Source of the DNA: Anisodus tanguticus
Taxonomy: Eukaryota > Streptophyta > Magnoliopsida > Solanales > Solanaceae
Direction of reading: 5' to 3'
Assembly: GCA_034509755.1 (NCBI GenBank)
Contig: CM067541.1
Location: 32,501,504 to 32,565,503, forward strand
DNA: 64,000 nt
Shown here: piece by piece, positions 11,318 to 21,875 of the stretch
How the letters are laid out: every line of letters starts with the position of its first letter
Numbering within the stretch: the stretch's first letter is position 1
The notes under the pieces: model-generated
Told to the model about the DNA's origin: nothing
Seen by the model: the letters and a program-made list of their open reading frames with translations, nothing else
Databases searched by the model: none
Program-made: the position numbers and the translations under genes

Positions 11318-12899
11318 TGAAAGTAGTGTCCTAGAGACAATCATTATTCGGGACAAATGTACTTGAACACATTCGTATTATTAATAAGATTAATATTTAT
11401 GGCATTTGCATTATTGAATTATTATTTGATTGTTTGTAATTATTCATTAATGTGCATCCCTTGAGCTTACGTTGTCATTAATAGAGTGAGATATTGGTGA
11501 TAGAGCGTCACTCTAAAATAGCCTTGACTAATGATCATCGAGAATGGGATATCGATTATATGTTATAAGTTGACATGTGGTCTGTGTCACATTCTTGGAG
11601 AATGCGGTATGTCTCACCTGCTACTAGTAATGGTTACTAGTGATGGACACATGGATATTTTTGGAAAGTATTGGTATACCCTGCTGATAAACTATTTGTT
11701 ATACATGTCTAAAGTGTTATCAGCGTGTGGGAGATGAAGGTCCTTTGACTTGAGGTCAATATGCACCTTGTTTACAGAGTAATGTACTTTGACCCTATCC
11801 TAAGCTTAAACTCCTTATAGGATAAGATACGGTTTGTGTTGGGTGCATTATGATGTAAATTAAGATGGTAGTCGAGCCAAGAATAGGATTCATTCCTCGA
11901 TTGGATATTCAAGAGAGCACTCAACTTCTCAGTGATATTAGGTCAACCAAGTCATTGGCCAATGCAAGAGACATATTTAGAATATGATCTAGTTGTCGAC
12001 TAATATAGATGAGATAAAGTGATCAAGCCATTTGGATAGACACATGAAAAATCCTAAGCTTGATCGGGTGTGTCACGAATGAAAAGAATTTATCATCTCA
12101 CATAAAGGTTATGTTTGTTGGATTCATGTAAACGTACTTCATATATTGAGTTCGTCGTACGGAGCAGTCTAGGAGTTTCATATGGACCTTAATTGTATTA
12201 GTGTCAATATCTGAAGGCCTATAGGGTCACACTATGTCGATTGTCTCTTCGATCTAAGGGTGTATTGAGAAAGTATTAAATATTCGATTTGGAATCGAGA
12301 TATTTAAATTGATAATAACTATGGATAATTTCTATTAGATGGAAATTATTTAATTAAATCTAAATTGGATTTTGGATTTAATGTGATGAATATATTTATT
12401 AAATGAAAATGGGAAACAAAATTTTACGTAAGGCGCCGCGGCGCCTGCTAGGCTGCGCTGCGATGCCGACCCGGTAGTGAGCCCAGTCAGACTGGCCCAC
12501 TCCACCTCGGGTTTTGGGTCAGGCTTAAGCCTAACCGTAATCCATTTTGTGACCTAAAAATCACTATATGTACAGCACTAATCTCTAGTTATTAACATAC
12601 TAAGAATACTAATTCTAGACTTAGAGTCTAGGAAGAAACTCTCTCAAACCTCTGTCAAGATTTCCTGGATTTCTTGACAGAGGAATACACCATAGCATAG
12701 TGCTTGCAGTCGAAGGGATAGTCGCGTGTAATCCCTAAGTAAAGACTCCAGATTTATTAACATGTAAGTGTTCATGTTTTATGTTATAGGTTTCGATTGT
12801 CATATAACCATACCAGAAGAAATTGTTGGGGTAAGTAGAACAAAATTTTAAACTTCCGTTGTGCCTACTTATATGTTTTGAACCCAACAAAACCCTACA
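11318..12899 (+). repeat. 3' LTR of the copia element
   Basis: Begins TGAAAGTAG and ends ACCCTACA. It is collinear with 3992-5588 apart from scattered substitutions and small indels, including the GC-rich block (about 12432-12480) and TATA region (about 12562). Confidence 0.9.
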
Positions 12900-12904
12900 G
12901 TTAT
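12900..12904. repeat. Target-site duplication GTTAT (right)
   Basis: Exact repeat of 3987-3991; the pararetroviral coding sequence resumes here. Confidence 0.9.
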
Positions 12905-13720
12905 ATCTTTGTATTTAGATTCATACTTTTTAGGATTTCTTTTATTTCTGAAATTTTTGTAATGAGGATTTTTATAATATTCTTCACTAGTTCTAAAATT
13001 CTTTTTGCTATATTCTTTTGTTGATTTTTTATGTGGTTTATAAGTCTTACTACAGTTTCCTGTACAACTTAGAGAGGGCTTTTTGGAATTTGTATCAAAT
13101 TGTTTACAAAAAGTTCCTAGTTCACACCTAGTTCTTTTTAGTTCTCATTTTAGGTGTTTTTGTAATTTTAGGTCCTGGTAGATTTTTAATCCTTCTTGCT
13201 GAGTTATACTGACTAGTTGTCCGTATGTAAACTCATTATAGGGTATTATTTGTTTTCCACAATTTTCTTTAATTTTATTCCTAACCTTTTCTCCTAAAAG
13301 GGTAGGCAATCCTTCTAGTAATTTTTCTTTCCAAAATGGTTGGTTGGAATCTTCTCTAAGCATTACCCTAGTTAAGAATGTATTTTTGTACCATTGGAAA
13401 TCACTTAGTTTTTTGCATTTTATATTTGAAAGTTACTCGGCATTTTTATCTTTTAGATGTGAAGAATCTCCTATGAAGTTTAATGAGATGGTCAGTTTTA
13501 AAGTTGACACTGCATCTTGTAGGGGTTCACCTTGTTCATCTAAGATTGGTATTCCTTCTTCATCAGCTTTTATGGAATTTAAGATGTCTTCTTTTTGTTG
13601 ATCGGTGAGATAATTATCCCACCGTCCTTTTAATTGACCAGAGAATCCTACGATGAGCAGTCCTGCTATGGCCTTATCTTGTACACCATTTTTGTGTTTT
13701 ATAGGCATTTGCAGCCATGG
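12905..13720 (-). pseudogene. Pararetroviral capsid protein relic
   Basis: Two minus-strand blocks in neighbouring frames: 13433-13708 (AGLLIVGFSGQLKGRWDNYL, then an acidic stretch) and 13145-13363 (QPFWKEKLLEGLPTLLGEKV and YNEFTYGQLVSITQQEGL). The layout, with a basic tail leading to the CCHC knuckle that now lies at 3945-3987 across the copia insertion, fits the core of a caulimovirid capsid. Stops and a frameshift near 13370-13430 inactivate it. Confidence 0.65.
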
Positions 13721-14900
13721 TCATTTATTGGAGGAAGCTAAGGACATTGTATTCTTTCATTCCATCTATATTCCAATCGTAAATGGAAGAGGTATTAAAT
13801 TGGGATTGAGCTAGGGGTTTTACTATTCCTAGGTCTGGAGATGGAATTAGTTGTAGTTGTTGTTATATTAGTTATTTCCAATCCATTTTTTAACAAGGGG
13901 TGCTTTATTTTGGAATTCTTCTAAGGTATCACTGTTATCGGAATCATATGTTAAAGTTGTTAGTTTATTACTTGATTGTGGGGTATCTGGAACAATGAGT
14001 TATGTATTAGAACTATTGGATGTCCAAATTCTACTCAATCAATCTTGTATAGCCTAAATAAATTCAGACTTATTTTGTTGGATATTTTTAACACTATCTT
14101 TGGGCACCTGAAAGGGTTTAAAGATTGGGCTTTTTAATTTCATTTCTTTAGATGTTTCTGAGGAATCTATAGTGACAAATGGGTGGGTTTTTTTATGTGT
14201 TTTTCCACTCTATCTAATAATTTTCTTATGGTATTTAAATTAATTTTTGTAAAATTATTTTGTGCAAGAATGGATTTTATATTTGTTTTTTCATCTTCTT
14301 CTGGGCTTTTAAAAGGAATTGCGTCTACAGGACGGCTATGAATGTTAATCTTAATACCTTGTAGAGGAGGGTGGTTGGACTGGTTTTCCTATAATCAGCT
14401 AGGGTTTATCATTCCGGTGTTTTATTCCTGGTTGTAATAGGATTTACCGATTTAGAAAAGGGATACTCTATGGAATTTTGGGAGGAATATATTTCAAACC
14501 AATTAAAAAATAGAATGTTTATCCTATTTTCATTTACAAACTCATAGAATTTTTTCTGTATTTGTTTCCTAGTATTTAAAAAGTTTGTAAAGAACCAAAT
14601 TCTTTTTTCTAAGTTATATTTTTCAGAAAAATCTTTTTGTAGGAATTTCTTATCTACTTGGAATTCTTTTTCTAAAACTCCAATTTCGTTTACTATATTT
14701 TCTGTTATAGAGGAAAATGTCGAACAGTAGGTTCTTGGTCATCTATTTTCTCTCTAACGGTGGAATTTTCATATACGGGTCTAGGTATTTCATTGGTGTA
14801 GTCTACATTTTTTAGATTGGGTAAATCTGACGTAGAATGTCTCGATTTTATTTTATAAGGGATATTTATTACTGAAGGAATTTGTGAGACTCTTCCTAAA
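13721..14900 (-). pseudogene. Degenerate linker between movement protein and capsid
   Basis: No long frame survives, but codon-like stretches remain on the minus strand. The position between the two recognised domains implies the variable linker of the polyprotein. I could not identify a conserved motif. Confidence 0.4.
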
Positions 14901-14901
14901 T

Positions 14902-15803
14902 CTAGGGTTCTATCGAACTTGTATCATCGTATCTACTACTCGTAGATCTTCTTAGGAATGATAGGCTAACTCTACCATCCTGATATTGGGTCATTTCTTT
15001 AAGATGGGTATTTGGTTGGGAAGTTCCAACGAGTTCAGGTTTAACTACTCCTTTCAAGATCCATTCTTCAGGTAGGAAAATATCATTCGACCTAATAGAT
15101 CTTGGTATTATAGTGTTAGATCTGGAAAGATCTGTTTGTAACAGTAATGTTTCACCTTTTTTACTATGGTACCTAACTTTTGTGGCAAAAGCAGAAAGCA
15201 TAGCTTTGTAATGGATTCTAAAGATTATTGCTACCGGAATTGAACCTTCAAGCATTTGGTAATTGTGGATTTTTATTTGTAAGACAAAGGATTTTAGGAT
15301 ATTTTTATCATTAAGGGATACTAAAAATTTTGGGTAACAATCAAAAGAGATTGGCCCTGTGCAGAGACAAGACTTAACAGAACTTAATAAGGAATCTTCA
15401 AAGTTAGTGAATCTGGCATCTCTTAAGATTACAAGAATTGAGGTATTTAATCCTTCCTTAGTTAAGGGTTTTATCCCTACTTGGACAAAGCCAATATGAA
15501 TATATTTATAATTTCTTTCCCTATGTTTTTTCAAGGAATTTTGAGAAAGTAATTGTATTGTTTCAAAGGGTTTTGTTAATTGAATATCTCTTTGTTCTGT
15601 TTTAATAGTGAAATCAGTTTTGAAAAATTGGTATTTGAAATTTTTGTGAATTTGATTTCTATTTACTTTCGGTATTTCCCAATTATCTATTGATTTTTCA
15701 AATCTTGTATAATGATTTCTTTCGAATTTATTATCTTCTTGGAATTCATGGAAGATGTTGAACCAAAATCAAAAGAAGTAGATTTATTGAAAAATGGGTC
15801 CAT
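14902..15803 (-). pseudogene. Pararetroviral movement protein (30K superfamily) and N-terminus of polyprotein
   Basis: The 210-codon open stretch 15534-14902 holds YIHIGFVQVGIKPLTKEGLN and ILRDARFTNFEDSLL. The latter carries the conserved Asp of the LxDxR motif of 30K movement proteins, which enlarge plasmodesmata for cell-to-cell spread. FRIHYKAM and a basic C-terminal portion follow. The likely original start is the ATG at 15803-15801 (MDPFFNKS), about 185 bases downstream of the primer site. A stop or frameshift near 15535-15750 separates it from the core. Confidence 0.75.
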
Positions 15804-15988
15804 TTTATAAAATCTTATTTTCGAAACTTAAGCTCTTCCTACAATCCCAAGTTATTCACGGGTCTAACTGATTTCCCTTGAGGACTTACTACCCGGACCT
15901 TCCTAGGAAAGAAAACTCAAAAGAGCCTAAACCTCTAGACAAGAATTTCATAAATTTGAACAACATTTATCTATATCTCTACCCCCAA

Positions 15989-16001
15989 GGCTCTGATACC
16001 A
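15989..16001 (-). promoter_or_regulatory. Pararetroviral minus-strand primer site (tRNA-Met)
   Basis: TGGTATCAGAGCC on the minus strand is a perfect tRNA-iMet complement. It lies upstream of the polyprotein start and is not next to any LTR, so it belongs to the pararetrovirus. It marks the conventional zero point of a caulimovirid genome. Confidence 0.85.
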
Positions 16002-16034
16002 ATATATATATAATTAAATTTTGTAAATACTAGT

Positions 16035-16057
16035 GGGCCAAAATTAAAGTTTGGCCC
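16035..16057. repeat. Short inverted repeat (8-bp stem)
   Basis: GGGCCAAA and TTTGGCCC are separated by seven bases. It lies just outside the primer site. It could be a leader hairpin or chance. Confidence 0.5.
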
Positions 16058-16216
16058 AAATAGCCCACATAGAGAGGTTTGTATTAATTTAAATGGTGAC
16101 TAATGAGAGTGGAACACTAGGTGTCTTTCCTATATCTCATCTAGACCAAATAAGGCCAGCAATACATTTCACTTTGCAAGGAAACAACTGGATTGGCTTT
16201 CTCTTCTTGAAGCCCC

Positions 16217-16385
16217 AAAAACATCCAGCACCATGTATCTTTAAGTCTCATCTTGTTTGTATATGTAAAAACGTCCAACAATATATACCTAAGTCTTATC
16301 TTGTTTGTTGAAGTACAAAAAAGTCCAACAACATACCTTAAGGAATAGTTCATCTTGGAGAAGCAGCAAAATGTTCCAGCACACT
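16217..16385. repeat. 50-bp minisatellite, about 3.3 copies
   Basis: Units start at 16217, 16267, 16317 and about 16368. Each opens with AAAAA followed by a TCCAACA/TCCAGCA core, and the first three share an AAGTCTCATCTTGTTTGT-like second half that is weaker in the third. The period is 50-51 bp and the copies are diverged. The short open frames crossing it on both strands are by-products. Confidence 0.75.
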
Positions 16386-17392
16386 AAACAGTTCATACAT
16401 GACCCAAGAAAAAACCCTAAGATAAACAACGTAAATCAAGTGTCGGAAATCCCGTGGTGCTAATAGAATTCGGTTTCTCTTTGTTGTCGTTGATTTGGAG
16501 ATTTTCTCCAATTGAAGTTAGCTCAAGTTAGGGGTTGTTCTATGTGGTGTAAGGTAAGATTACAGTTCTTCTCATTTATTTGATCTTGTAGAATTTGTGG
16601 CTAGCTTGTACAGTTAGAAACCCACAAGATAATGGGCAGGAATTGTAGTTATGTTATTGTCGATTGTTGGACTGTTTGGAAGGTGTTCTTGCAACATTTT
16701 ATGGCTGAAAAAATGATAGAACTGAGTATATGGTTGTTTTTATATTAACATGTTCCTGGAAAAAAGAAGGAAAAAGGTTTGAAAATATAGTTTTATTAGA
16801 CATAAGTCGAGCTTGTCACTCGTTGTAGCATTATTGGCTAACTACTTGTGGTATAGCCGCTGGTTGATCGAGATTGTTGTTGTGACTATTATAGAATGGC
16901 AGAATGTGAAATAAATAGGGATATTCCACCCATTTTGTTATAGAATAAGTTTGTCGTTCAAAATACGATAGTTAGATCACTAGTAGCTTGATGGTTGCAT
17001 CGTTTCTATTGCTGTAGATTAAGGTGCGGCGGGTTAAGTATGTTGTTATTGTTGGACTGATTGTTGTGAGGTATGTAATGACTATGTGTTATTTAATTTG
17101 GCATGACTCATTAGGATATGTCTTGACGGTAGAGCCTAAGAATAATGAACGTCATAGGTACTCTATTATGGTATTTGTTGTCCGTACCATTCCAGATTGT
17201 TTCAAACATAATATTTGAGACTTTCGTGACTCATAAGTCATACTTGATGTTTATTGGTATTCATTTTACTTGCCCCATGAATGTATGTCGTAAGTCTAGC
17301 AAATAAACCAGCTTGTAAGAGAGCCTATCGATTGAGTCTTGAGATTCTAGTTGTGTAGTTGAAGCATAATCTAAAGTAAGTCATTTGCAAGT
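16386..17392 (+). other. Unassigned repeat-like sequence, possible left half of an older LTR
   Basis: No coding similarity seen. Together with 18343-19585 it may form one older LTR split by the solo LTR, because the right part ends in GGGGTGTGACA, a common terminus of plant Ty3/gypsy LTRs. The left boundary was not found; TGTCGGAAAT near 16440 is only a candidate. Confidence 0.3.
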
Positions 17393-18337
17393 TGTTGGAA
17401 ATTTACTAAATGTGGAAATAAGTATATCCCATTAATTTATGACTCGAACAATTGAGCCCGCACGTCGGAAACATCGTTTTCACACGCGTGTACACGTAGT
17501 GCCAAGTATCGCAAATTTCAATAGTGAAAGAGATATTGGTACATATGTAATACGTTTGAGACATAGAATTATGGACAGTTATTTGGTCAAATGACAAAGT
17601 ATTCCACGTTGTTAATGAAGGAAGAAGTGTACAAAGTGTAAAATGAAACGAGTCGGAAATCGCTGCGGAGCCGTGAAGGGTCGCGACGCCACACCGTCGG
17701 AGTCGCGGTGCAAATTGGCTGGCCAGTTACTGGAGTTGCGGCGCCGCAGCGCTAATTCACAGCGCCGCGGCACTTCGTAGGCAGAAAGCTGCGACGGGAA
17801 GTTGGAAAAATCTAACCTTTAGGCTCGTTTGGAGTATTGATTCTCCATTACTTGGCACATGAATTCATCCATTATTTGGCTAAATGTAACCCCTCAATCA
17901 AGTGCAATTACATGTCTATTGAAGGCCATTAGTTGGCTAGTTGAGGGGTCTTCTACTTATACGATAAATTGAGGCATTTGGCTTAATTGAAACACTACAC
18001 TCAACACTTAGAAAATACTCCATATTTTCTGAATTCATATTCTTCCTCTCTAATAAAGTTACTATACTCAAAGTTCTTCAAGAGTAACACTTGAGTTTTC
18101 TTTACTCACTTGTTAAAGTTGTTGTTGTATCTTGGGAGACTATTGCTCAACACCGTAAAAGGAGCTATACGGGGCAATCTTGTCTTAAAGACAGAGTGTC
18201 ATCACTCGACTCAGCAAATCACACAAGCAGTTTGTTAAAGGTTTTGATTTTCAGTTTTATTGTAATAGTTTGTTTTTCCTTTCTACTATTGTAATAGTTA
18301 CTTACTTCCCCTTCCCTACAACAATTGTATCCCGACA
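17393..18337 (+). mobile_element. Solo LTR related to the tandem elements at 33564-47465
   Basis: Starts TGTTGGAAATTT and ends CCCGACA, flanked by the perfect duplication CAAGT (17388-17392 and 18338-18342). Internal blocks match the large LTRs downstream: GAAAGAGATATTGGT near 17526, CTTGGGAGACTATTGC near 18131 and GGGGCAATCTTGTCTTAA near 18170. At 945 bp it is shorter than its relatives, and no internal domain is present, so it arose by LTR-LTR recombination. A GC-rich block with several CGCGGC/CGCGAC motifs lies at 17655-17795. Confidence 0.9.
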
Positions 18338-18342
18338 CAAGT

Positions 18343-19585
18343 TTCTTGCATGACGCGACACATTGAGCGTTTCATCTTTCATTTGGTTGCCTAGTATTTT
18401 GTGTGGTCGTCTAGATCGACCGAATATTTAAATATGATATTTGTATGTAATAGTTGACAGTCTACGATATGAGCTAAGAGTTTGTAAGAGGTAAGCCATA
18501 ATAAGAGTTCCATCCACGTACTTAGTTGGTCGTTTAGTTCATTTAATTAACTCCACTCCAGACCAATAAGTCCTCATGAGATGTTATACTACTTGGTGTT
18601 ATCCCATAATGTAATTGGTTTTATATATTTGCTATTTGTTTAATTATCTAAGTTAACCTCATTTGCGATTGCTATACCCCTATTTGTCTATATACACATT
18701 TATCTTGAACTTCGAATGTAATCAGATCATTTAGTTGTATCATTTGTAAGCTAGTTGTAAGTACGAAATTAGTTGAGTGAGAGGTACGGCTCGCTGGCCC
18801 TTGCAGCTTATTGCTGGTCTTCGGGCCTATTTGATTGCCCTTTGGGTTCATTTGATATCCATGGAGGCTTATTTGACGGCTATCAAGTCCTGTTTGTTGG
18901 CCTTTTAAGGCCTATTTTTTCTCCCTCGAAGAGCATATTTGTTAGACAAAGAGTAGCTATACTCGTAGGTGTAACTGGAACCCGTTGTGACATCTCACAT
19001 TGCAAAGCTAGTAGCAATCTCAATAGAATGCAAAGGTAAGTGACAAGTTCTGCTACAATTGTTGTTACCTTGTTACTTATTTTTATTTGGAGTTTCAGTA
19101 CTTGTTGTTAGGTTTATCTACCTTACATACTCGGTACATTGTTTCGTACTGACGTCTCTTTTGCCAGAGCACTGTATGTCATGCTGCAGGTTCAAATTCC
19201 TAGGTTGGCAGGGTTTCTCAGTAGTCACTCCAGTCGATCAGCAGAGGTTTGGTGAGCTCCACTTCCTTCTGGAGTAGCCGAGTCTAGGCATACTTGTGAT
19301 GTAGTTGTACATACTACATGGGTAGGTCGGGGCCTTGTTCCATCCAAGTTATGGATGTCAGATGTTCTTAGAGGCTTTTGTAAACGTATGTACACATTTG
19401 GTCTGTAACGTTATGTCAGTAAAGTATTGTACATGCCTCATAGGCCCATGTTCTATATCTATATGTTTGAGATTTTATGGTTGCAGATGTTTTGAATACA
19501 GTAAGTTATTTGTCTTACGGGATGGGTCTCTCGCTTAAGTAAGGTACTACATGCTTGTCCGCCTCACATAGGTTGGGGTGTGACA
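18343..19585 (+). other. Probable older LTR remnant with an imperfect 20-nt repeat tract
   Basis: Ends GGTTGGGGTGTGACA at 19585. From about 18815 to 18955 an imperfect repeat of about 20-21 nt runs, each unit containing a GGCCTATTTGA-like core. Open frames at 18773-19039 and 19059-19277 are not similar to any protein I know. Element type is inferred only from the terminus and texture. Confidence 0.35.
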
Positions 19586-20082
19586 TGTCTATAGTTTTTT
19601 TTAATTGTTTTCTGCTATTATTAATAAAAAACTGTAAGGCATTGTCCAATGGGAAAATTCAACCAAGAAAAAAATAGTCAAGGAACGAACAATATTAGTT
19701 CAATGAACCTTCAAATGTGTTTGGGAAAAAAACAAAGCTGGTCTATTCGTCTGTTTTCCTTGTGGCTCACTTACGAAATTGGAATTCTAGAAATGGTAAG
19801 TATAAATAAATATAGCGAAAGCAAATGAAAATTGCGGGAGATAATGACATCCAAATCATTATTCATTTAAGATGGTAGGTATGGGAAACCATGTAGTATT
19901 ATTTGATTATTCTCGGAGAAGAAATTTAAGGAAGAATATGTACGATTAAACTTTATCATTTTACTAAGGGGCTATTTTATTAATTATCTGTCATTAGTCT
20001 CAACGACGGCTAATTAATCGGATTATTAAGAAAATGATCATTAATTTAAGTTGTAACGAAATTTCTGTAGAGTACATATATA
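19586..20082. other. AT-rich spacer, nothing recognised
   Basis: No ORF, repeat or element boundary that I can support. Confidence 0.6.
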
Positions 20083-20300
20083 GATCATAAATACTTTTTT
20101 TGGTTTTTTACTCGGTGTTCTCTTACCCGCATTGAAGCCCGACTATATCCGGATTTGCGCCGGGTAAAACCCATTTCTGGGGAAAACCTCTCTACCAAGG
20201 ATTTTTTTATATCCATGGCTCGAACCCGAGACCTTTAGTTAAGGAAGGAGCAGTTTCATCCACTGCACCACATCCTTTGGTGGTTAGATGATAAATACTT
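20083..20300 (-). mobile_element. tRNA-derived SINE with target duplication
   Basis: The body is 20097-20286 on the minus strand. Near its 5' end is a tRNA-like head ending in GGTCTCGGGTTCGAGCCATG, which contains a good RNA polymerase III B box (GGTTCGAGCC) about 60 bases in, and it finishes in an A-rich tail. The flanks GATCATAAATACTT (20083-20096) and GATGATAAATACTT (20287-20300) are a 14-bp duplication with one mismatch, typical of LINE-mediated insertion. Confidence 0.82.
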
Positions 20301-20335
20301 AAGCAATTGGAAAGAGAGTTCTCTACATAAATACG

Positions 20336-20820
20336 AAATGTCTAAAATACACCCCAACCTTTGCCCGGATTCGCTGTAACACACCTAACCTTTACCGGGT
20401 CCTGTTACCCCCCCCCCCCCCCCCCCCGAATATATTTTTAAAACATTTTTTTGGCATTTATCAAGTGAGCTGGATAACAATTCGAACATGTGCTAAACAA
20501 AAGGGCAAAAAATAATGAAGTCCGATCATTTTCAGGTCAGTTAACTCTTCAGAAAAAATAAAAAAATCAGAATTCTATCCTACACTCTTAATTGTTTTCA
20601 TGGAGAAAGTAGTTGATTCTCTTGGAATTTGATCTTGTGAATCACTATATTCTTTCATAATCGAGTGTTGGCTTGTGTCGCGTTGGATTTTGATTCAATT
20701 TTTTCAGATAAATGCCAAATAAATGCTCTAAAAATATATTCAAGGGGTAATAAGACATCCGTAAAGGTTAGGTGTGTTACAGCAAATCCCGACAGAGATT
20801 GGGGTGCATTTTAGACATTT
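20336..20820. mobile_element. MITE-like element with about 65-bp terminal inverted repeats
   Basis: The left end AAATGTCTAAAATACACCCC continues for about 65 bp to AACCTTTACCGGG. The right end is its inverted counterpart, finishing ATTTTAGACATTT. The interior is AT-rich and non-coding. Family and target duplication are unresolved. Confidence 0.65.
20408..20427. repeat. Poly(C) tract, 20 bases
   Basis: An uninterrupted C run directly after the left inverted repeat of the MITE. Its length is likely unreliable in the assembly. Confidence 0.9.
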
Positions 20821-20912
20821 TCCCTTTCTTTTGTTTTTAGGTTAGGTGTGTTACAACAAATCCCGACAGAGATTGGGGTGCATTTTAGACATTTTCCCTT
20901 TCTTTTGTTTTT
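20765..20912. repeat. 74-bp tandem duplication of the MITE right end
   Basis: Units 20765-20838 and 20839-20912 are nearly identical (ACAGC versus ACAAC is the difference seen). The duplication copies most of the right inverted repeat plus the adjacent TCCCTTTC flank. Confidence 0.9.
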
Positions 20913-21600
20913 CTTTTCTCAGTAAATGTGAATTAAACCATGTAATACATATATGCACGCACACTAACATAATTATCTGCAGTACATGTCAACAAAAAAA
21001 GAGTTTTTCTCTCAATGAAACAGTGAAATATACACATTTTAACTTTTCCCCATTAATTATAGATGTTATTCCAAATTTCTCTCTCTATATTGAGTGTGGC
21101 TTAAATTGGCATGAAATTGCTTTGAAAGGATCTCTTCTAACGATCTAATAATGAACCACCATTACGTATATGATATTACTTGGTATGCAAGTAAAGTTTT
21201 AATTATTTTCGTATTCCAGAAAAGGAAAATCCTAAATGTGGGACTTTTATACCTCCCTTGTTCCCTTTTTGTCCAATTAAACATAGTCTTAGCTTTGTTA
21301 TCTTTTCTTTTGCTAGTTGCTACCTTATATTTTTACGTCTCTAAAACTTTATTTATTTATTACTTTGCAATTTTTATTATGTCCCTAATGATATACTAAT
21401 ACTCTTTAGGTTGAGTGGGGGATATAAATCTAAGAAACATATTTATGTTGTTTTGATACCTACTATCTTTACACACAAGCTATAAGGGGTGATTTTCTTC
21501 GTTGTGGCTCATCGTGTTAGATCTTGCCTACAACTTTACATACAGCCACAGACAAGAATCGATAGGGGTTAAAATTGAAAGCTTAAAATCTTATACCACT
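20913..21600. other. AT-rich sequence without identified genes
   Basis: Open frames at 20846-21148 and 21151-21399 are hydrophobic and low-complexity and resemble no family known to me. Confidence 0.5.
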
Positions 21601-21604
21601 CCAA

Positions 21605-21875
21605 GCAGTGCCGTTTCAAACATTTTGGGGCCCTGTTCTAGGCATAATAGGTTTGATTTGAAATCTGAATTTGGGCCTCCACATGCGCGCGTCACTGAAA
21701 CTGAATCAATTTACTTTGATTGGGCTAAGACCTGCGAATTATGGACTTTTACAGTAAATTCTGGCTAATACTACTTAATAAAAAATAAAAAAAGAGGCCC
21801 CTAAAAATTTTCATTTTTCGGAGGCCCCGTACGATAGCACAGCTCGTACGGGCCCAAAGACGGCCATGACTCCAA
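21605..21875. mobile_element. Possible hAT-type MITE or its remnant
   Basis: GCCGTTTCAAACATTTTGGGGCCC near 21610 is answered in inverse by GGGCCC, AAAG and ACGGC near 21850-21867. GGGGCC/GGCCCC-rich borders and an AAAAATTTT interior recall the solanaceous 'GGGGCCC' MITEs of the hAT superfamily. Ends are not precisely defined. Confidence 0.35.

Larger units (their letters stand above)
3992..12899 (+). mobile_element. Ty1/copia LTR retrotransposon, full-length but coding-dead
   Basis: The 8.9-kb element has LTRs of 1597 and 1582 bp, a tRNA-Met primer site, gag-protease-integrase-RT-RNase H order (integrase before RT, hence copia), a purine-rich tract before the 3' LTR, and a perfect 5-bp duplication. 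Coding is broken by many stops and frameshifts; the first stop comes 27 codons into gag as TGA, consistent with a C-to-T change at CGA. The two LTRs differ at many positions, so the insertion is not recent, yet it is younger than the pararetrovirus it interrupts. Confidence 0.93.
168..16010 (-). mobile_element. Endogenous pararetrovirus (Caulimoviridae-like), degenerate, interrupted by a copia element
   Basis: Read on the minus strand, the order is: tRNA-Met primer site (15989-16001), a start region near 15803, a 30K-type movement protein (14902-15534), capsid (13145-13708), a CCHC zinc knuckle (about 3945-3987), an aspartic protease (about 3000-3290), a second ORF relic (900-2481), and a TATA promoter (about 650). 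A movement protein next to capsid and protease, with a tRNA-Met site and no LTRs, identifies a plant pararetrovirus rather than an LTR retrotransposon. Without the 8.9-kb copia insertion the relic spans about 6.9 kb, close to one circular genome unit. Every gene is broken by stops or frameshifts, and I see no RT or RNase H segment. The genus is not determined; the gene order would suit a florendovirus-like or related genome. Confidence 0.8.

Noticed and set aside
15989..16001. tRNA gene fragment
   Set aside because: Only the 3'-end complement of tRNA-Met is present; it is a reverse-transcription primer site.
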